Source: an uncultured Acetobacteraceae bacterium
Lineage (GTDB): Bacteria; Pseudomonadota; Alphaproteobacteria; Acetobacterales; Acetobacteraceae
Assembly (NCBI GenBank): GCA_903839965.1
Contig: CAIMEK010000690.1
Coordinates: 1 to 10,137 of the forward strand
Direction of reading: 5' to 3'
Length of the DNA stretch: 10,137 nucleotides
The translations under genes and the position numbers were made by a program. Positions 6,862 to 10,137 of this stretch are shown piece by piece. Under the pieces are notes generated by a model. It was given only the letters and a program-made list of their open reading frames with translations, was not told where the DNA came from and made no database searches. How positions within the stretch are numbered: the stretch's first letter is position 1; each line of letters opens with the position of its first letter.

Positions 6862-7377
6862 ATGACCGACGATGAAATCCTCAGCTATGTCCTGAAGTTC
6901 GAAGGCGGCTTCACGGACAATCCGAACGACCACGGCGGGCCGACGAATTTCGGCATCACCGCCGCCGACTACGGCCAGTTCCTGGGCCAGGCCACGCCGG
7001 CCAGCGCCGAGCAGGTGCGCGCCATGACCCGGCAGGAGGCGGTCGAGATCTACCGCACCCGCTACATCGCCAGGCCCGGGTTCGGCCCCATCGCCGACGG
7101 CAACCTCAAACTTGTCCTCGTCGATTCGGGCGTGCTGTTCGGCACCGGGCGCGCCACCCGCTGGCTGCAGCAGGCGCTCGGCGTCGCCGTCGATGGCACG
7201 CTCGGCGCGCAGACCACGGCGGCGCTTGCCGCCTGCGCGGACGTGGCGAAACTGACGCGCAAGGTGCTCGGCCTGCGCTTCTGCGCCATCGCCGACATCG
7301 TGGCCGCCAACCAGTCCCAGCTCGTCTTCCTCCGGGGTTGGGTCAACCGCGCGGCCGCTCTCCTCGATCTTTTGTAG
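6862..7377 (+). CDS. Glycoside hydrolase family 108 muramidase (endolysin-like)
   Basis: A 171-residue peptidoglycan hydrolase expected to cut glycan strands. The N-terminal GH108 domain (about residues 5-90) has the catalytic Glu14 in FEGGF and the family signature NPNDHGGPTNFGIT (20-33). The C-terminal part (about 92-165) matches the predicted peptidoglycan-binding domain usually fused to GH108, including WLQQALGVAVDGTLG and the ending FLRGWVNR. The length is typical of the family. There is no signal peptide or N-terminal hydrophobic anchor, so the enzyme would stay in the cytoplasm until a holin or other export path lets it reach the wall. The next gene, 7 nt downstream, encodes a small membrane protein suited to that job. 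Similar enzymes occur in phages and as chromosomal, non-phage copies. The Shine-Dalgarno sequence is weak (GAGCAG region just upstream). Confidence 0.92.
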   Translation: MTDDEILSYVLKFEGGFTDNPNDHGGPTNFGITAADYGQFLGQATPASAEQVRAMTRQEAVEIYRTRYIARPGFGPIADGNLKLVLVDSGVLFGTGRATRWLQQALGVAVDGTLGAQTTAALAACADVAKLTRKVLGLRFCAIADIVAANQSQLVFLRGWVNRAAALLDLL

Positions 7378-7384
7378 GTGCCCC

Positions 7385-8026
7385 ATGCCCGACCTAGATG
7401 ACCAGTCCCTGAAGGCGCTTACCGATCTCGTCCGCGATCCGGCGCCGAAACTGGCTGACCTGCTGGCTGGCCCGCACGCCGCCATTGCGCTGTCCGCACT
7501 CGGCCGCGCACTGCTGAACGACGCGCAGGCCTCGGCCGCCGAACTCGTCGCCACGGCGCATACCTCGGACCCGGCCACGCGGCTTGCGGTGATTGCCGCC
7601 GACCAGGCCTGCCAGCTTCGCCTGCGCGAAAACGGCGTGACGGCGGCGGCGTTGCAGCCGGCGGCCGCCAAGCCCGCCGCCGACGCGGCCGCGGTGCAGT
7701 CCGCGGTCGTCGCCGACCGCGCCGGCGCCCGCGCCCGCCAGATTGCCTCGCACGATTTCACCAACGCCATCCTGGCCTATGTGACGACCGGGGCCTTCTT
7801 CGTGCTGCTGCTGGTGCTGATCTTCGCCGGAAAGTACGTGGAGTCACCGGCCAAGGACATCCTGTTCACCCTGCTCGGCGTGCTCGGCACCGGATGGGCG
7901 AACGTCATGGGCTTCTATTTCGGCTCGAGTTCGGGGTCGCAGCAGAAAAGCCAGGATATCTCCGCCGCCCTGCTGCAAAGCCAGACGGCCAGCCCAGGTA
8001 ACCCCGCCGGGCGGGCTGCTCAGTAG
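7385..8026 (+). CDS. Small holin-like membrane protein with soluble N-terminal region
   Basis: A 213-residue protein. The first ~125 residues are soluble, Ala-rich and largely helical, probably cytoplasmic. Two hydrophobic helices follow at about 128-148 and 158-180, separated by a short turn with charged residues (GKYVESPAKD). The second helix runs into FYFGSSSGSQQKSQ, a pattern I associate with holin-type membrane proteins of alphaproteobacterial phages and gene transfer agents, and a polar C-terminal tail ends the protein. Position directly behind an endolysin-type muramidase (7 nt gap, AGGTG 4 nt before the ATG) supports a holin or export-pore role. Against a simple holin: it is larger than most (usually 70-150 residues) and has a long soluble N-terminal part. 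'Membrane protein of unknown function linked to GH108' is the cautious reading. Confidence 0.7.
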   Translation: MPDLDDQSLKALTDLVRDPAPKLADLLAGPHAAIALSALGRALLNDAQASAAELVATAHTSDPATRLAVIAADQACQLRLRENGVTAAALQPAAAKPAADAAAVQSAVVADRAGARARQIASHDFTNAILAYVTTGAFFVLLLVLIFAGKYVESPAKDILFTLLGVLGTGWANVMGFYFGSSSGSQQKSQDISAALLQSQTASPGNPAGRAAQ

Positions 8027-8267
8027 GTGTAGTAGCGGGGCGGCGGCGGAGGCCGCGGCATGGTGGCGGCACGAAGCCATGTGCGGTGCATCGATCCGGG
8101 TGCCTTCGCAGGCGCGATCCGGCACGCAGATGCCGGCTGCTACCGTCAGCCCTTTGAGCCGCCGGTAGCAGCCGATGGTTCACATGCTCCTGCAAGGTGG
8201 CAAACGCCCGGCCTACCCGCGGCCATTTACTGGCGTCGATCACGAGTGCGTGCTGCGCCGGCGCGGC
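8027..8267. other. Intergenic region between converging genes
   Basis: This 241-bp stretch separates the holin-like gene (plus) from the Ehr-type small-subunit gene (minus). It contains the inverted repeat at 8134-8174 and two short minus-strand peptides that look protein-like but have no proper gene: one around 8150-8243 (DASKWPRVGRAFATLQEH) and one ending at 8020 with PRPPPPPRYYTY. They are in different frames and may be decayed remnants or chance. I see no complete gene and no RNA gene. Confidence 0.45.
8134..8174. terminator. Perfect 12-bp inverted repeat, candidate bidirectional terminator
   Basis: CGGCTGCTACCG at 8134-8145 is repeated in exact reverse complement at 8163-8174, with a 17-nt loop. 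It sits between two converging genes, where a terminator for both strands is expected. It lacks a clear T-run on either side, so it is not a textbook intrinsic terminator; GC-rich genomes often show such hairpins. A binding site or a decayed element end are alternatives. Confidence 0.45.
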
Positions 8268-8789
8268 TCAACCGGCGTTGGCCTCCAGCAAGGCACGCAG
8301 ACCGGTGAGCAGTTGCGCCGGCGTCGGCGGGCAGCCGCGCACCACCAGATCCACCGGCAGTGCCGCCTCCACCCCGCCGCTGATGGCGTAGCTGCCCTTG
8401 AACACACCGCCGTCGATGGCGCAGTCGCCCACCGCCACCACCCATTTCGGGTCCGCAGTGGCCTCCCAGGCGCGCAGCAGCGCTTCGTGCATGTTGCGGG
8501 TGACCGGGCCGGTCACCAGCAGCACGTCGGCATGGCGCGGGCTGGTCACGAAGCTGAGGCCGAACCGCTGCAGGTCGTAGACGATGCTGTTCAGCATGCG
8601 GATTTCGAGTTCGCAGCCGTTGCAGCTGCCGGCGTCGACCTGCCGGATCGCCAGGCTGCGCCCCAGCCTGCGCTGCGCCGCCGCTTCCAGCCGATCGGCC
8701 AGCGCCTGCGTCGTCGCCGAGTCGGTGGGGCCGGCCGGCAGGCTTGCCGGGCCGTGGCGCAGGGTAAAGAGCACGCGGCGCCACACCAT
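8268..8789 (-). CDS. NuoB/HyfI-like small subunit of a hydrogenase-4/Ehr-type complex
   Basis: A 173-residue iron-sulfur protein of the complex I 20-kDa (NuoB) family, closest in layout to HyfI/HycG of group 4 hydrogenases. The four ligands of the proximal [4Fe-4S] cluster are visible: Cys56 and Cys59 in AGSCNGCELEI, Cys123 in GDCAIDGGVF and Cys153 in RGCPPTP. The single-cysteine SCNGCE form, instead of the tandem CC of NuoB in true complex I, points to the hydrogenase-related branch. The GPVTRNM loop is also typical. It would sit at the cytoplasmic side of the membrane complex and pass electrons to or from the large subunit. The ATG at 8789 shares its A with the TGA of the upstream large-subunit gene, so the two are translationally coupled. 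Membrane (antiporter-like) subunits and others would be expected further upstream of the large subunit, beyond the right edge. Confidence 0.9.
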   Translation of the reverse strand: MVWRRVLFTLRHGPASLPAGPTDSATTQALADRLEAAAQRRLGRSLAIRQVDAGSCNGCELEIRMLNSIVYDLQRFGLSFVTSPRHADVLLVTGPVTRNMHEALLRAWEATADPKWVVAVGDCAIDGGVFKGSYAISGGVEAALPVDLVVRGCPPTPAQLLTGLRALLEANAG

Positions 8790-10137
8790 CACAGGTCCAC
8801 TCCCGAGCTCGAACAGCCGAACGAGGCGTTGCACAGCGGGAAGTCGGCGACCAGGCCGCCGGCGGCGGCGGCCTCCAGCAGCGGCCAGTGTAGCCAGGAC
8901 GGGTCGCGCATGAACACCGCGGCGATCTGTCCGCCGTCCAGGCGCACCCAGTGCCACACGTCGCCACGAGCGCCCTCCGCCCAGCCGATGCCCTCGCCCG
9001 TGGCCTGCGGCAGCGGCACCGACACGGCGCCCGCCGGCAGGTCGGCCAACAGCGTGCGCAGCAGGGCAGGGCTGGCGCCGAGTTCGTCCAGGCGGATGCG
9101 CAGGCGCGCGTCGACGTCGCCCTCCTGCCGTATCGGCACCTCGAAGGCGAGCGTGTCGTACGGCGGGTAGCCAGGGCTGCGGCGCAGGTCGGTGCCGCGG
9201 CCGGAGGCGCGCCCGATGCAGCCGCCGGCGGCGAACGCGGCAGCCAGCGCCGGCGGCACCACGCCGATGCCGACCATGCGGTCCGCCAGCGACGCATACC
9301 TGTCGGTGTCGCGCAGGAGTTCGGGCAGTTCCTCCTGCAGCCCCGCCAGCGCGCGCAGGATTGCCTCGGCGCCGCCGGGCACGATGTCGGCCGCGACGCC
9401 GCCGGGCACCACGGCATCCATCATGAGCCGATGGCCGAACGCCACCGCGGCGGCGCGCAGCAGGGCTTCGCGATGCAAGCCCAGGCGGGCCGGCAGCGGG
9501 GCGAAGGCGGCGGCCTCGGCGATGGCGCCGCAATCGGCGAGGTGGTTGGCGAGGCGCTCCAACTCCGCCATGACCGCCCGCAGCGCGGCGGCCCGCGGCG
9601 GCGCCTCGGTGGCGCTGGCGGCCTCGGCGGCGCGCGCGAAGGCCACCGAATGCGCCACCGTGGCATCGCCGGAAAGCCGGGCGGCGAACCGTGCCGCCGC
9701 CCGCGGCGACTTGCCGCGCATCAGCCCGAGCGTACCCTTGTGTAGCCAGCCCAGCCGGACCTCCAGGCGCACCACCGTCTCGCCCAGCGCGGAGAGGCGG
9801 AAATGCGCGGGTTCGGCGATGGTGCCCTGGATCGGCCCGAGGGCGATCTGGTGGTGGTCCTCGCCCGCCACCGGCAGGAACTCGGGCGGCTCGGCCGGCG
9901 ACTGGCGCGCCGGCGGTCGCGCGGACAGCGGTGCGGTGACGGGCCAGCGCCCATGTTCCAGCCAGGGCCTTTCCTTGTCCCCGCCCTCGGCGCGATGCCC
10001 CCAGAGATCAAAAATCAGGCGCTCGAACCAGGCGGCGGACGGGCGCTGCGGCGACAGCGCCGGGTAGCTGCCCGCCTCCACCACGGTCGAGGCCAGCAGC
10101 CAGGCATTGGCATCGGCGTCGTGCAGCAGGGCATGCA
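8789..10137 (-). CDS. NuoCD/HyfG-like large subunit of an Ehr-type complex, apparently without nickel ligands (5' end beyond the right edge)
   Basis: 448 residues are visible; the frame is open to the window edge, so the N-terminus is missing. The first part is the end of a NuoC-like (30-kDa) domain: SYPALSPQRPSAAWFERLIFDLWGH. After a linker the 49-kDa/large-subunit domain begins (HHQIALGPIQGTIAEPAHFRLSALG, LGWLHKGTLGLM). Where NiFe hydrogenases have the first Ni-binding motif CGICxxxHS, this protein reads SGDATVAHS (codons 9659-9673 and on), so both cysteines are gone. At the C-terminus there is no DPCxxC; it ends LCNASFGCSSSGVDL. It is therefore unlikely to hold a NiFe site. This fits the Ehr family (energy-converting-hydrogenase-related complexes), for which the substrate is unknown. 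The stop overlaps the small-subunit start by one base. The family is certain; the non-hydrogenase reading is strong but inferred. Confidence 0.88.
   Translation of the reverse strand, partial: HALLHDADANAWLLASTVVEAGSYPALSPQRPSAAWFERLIFDLWGHRAEGGDKERPWLEHGRWPVTAPLSARPPARQSPAEPPEFLPVAGEDHHQIALGPIQGTIAEPAHFRLSALGETVVRLEVRLGWLHKGTLGLMRGKSPRAAARFAARLSGDATVAHSVAFARAAEAASATEAPPRAAALRAVMAELERLANHLADCGAIAEAAAFAPLPARLGLHREALLRAAAVAFGHRLMMDAVVPGGVAADIVPGGAEAILRALAGLQEELPELLRDTDRYASLADRMVGIGVVPPALAAAFAAGGCIGRASGRGTDLRRSPGYPPYDTLAFEVPIRQEGDVDARLRIRLDELGASPALLRTLLADLPAGAVSVPLPQATGEGIGWAEGARGDVWHWVRLDGGQIAAVFMRDPSWLHWPLLEAAAAGGLVADFPLCNASFGCSSSGVDL

Noticed and set aside
5566..8026. Calling the cassette a prophage
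   Set aside because: No integrase, terminase, capsid, tail or attachment site is visible here; lysis-type genes alone do not show a prophage.
8175..9170. Plus-strand open frame opposite the Ehr-type subunit genes
   Set aside because: The minus strand carries conserved cysteine motifs and coupled start/stop codons; the plus frame is a compositional shadow.
8789..10084. Taking the in-frame GTG at 10084 as the start of the large subunit
   Set aside because: The frame stays open to the window edge, and the residues before it (HALLHDADANAWLLAST) fit a NuoC-like domain, so the gene starts outside the window.

Overview
This is a very GC-rich chromosomal segment, dominated by G/C in third codon positions, with a proteobacterial gene content. 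The mix of HrpB helicase, DsbD/ScsB-like reductase, CopC/CopD and a Hyf/Ehr-like complex suggests an alphaproteobacterium. Acetobacteraceae or a relative in Rhodospirillales is my guess from overall style; no marker gene here proves it. I found no rRNA, tRNA, CRISPR array, insertion sequence, integrase or phage structural gene.

Layout: (1) 1-1268, minus strand: the N-terminal half of the ATP-dependent helicase HrpB, cut by the left edge. (2) 1372-5453, plus strand: a tight three-gene operon of a DsbD/ScsB-type membrane thiol reductase, a CopC-type periplasmic copper-binding protein and a CopD-type membrane protein with a large extra C-terminal membrane region. The genes overlap or are 1 nt apart. 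Together they look like an envelope copper-handling and thiol-repair unit. (3) 5566-8026, plus strand: four closely spaced genes for a lipoprotein of unknown function, an 89-residue protein of unknown function, a GH108 muramidase (endolysin type) and a small holin-like membrane protein. This resembles a lysis cassette without visible phage genes around it. (4) 8027-8267: an intergenic stretch between converging genes with a 12-bp perfect inverted repeat. (5) 8268-10137, minus strand: the small (NuoB/HyfI-like) and large (NuoCD/HyfG-like) subunits of a group-4-hydrogenase-related complex, the large one cut by the right edge. The large subunit lacks the nickel-binding cysteines, so it is better read as an Ehr-type (energy-converting-hydrogenase-related) protein than as a hydrogenase.

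The best candidate for an under-described system is block 3. A cytoplasmic muramidase, a two-helix membrane protein with a soluble N-terminal half, an exported lipoprotein and a small soluble protein sit in one transcription unit, possibly a domesticated lysis or holin/endolysin export module. The second is the apparently nickel-free Ehr-type complex at the right edge.
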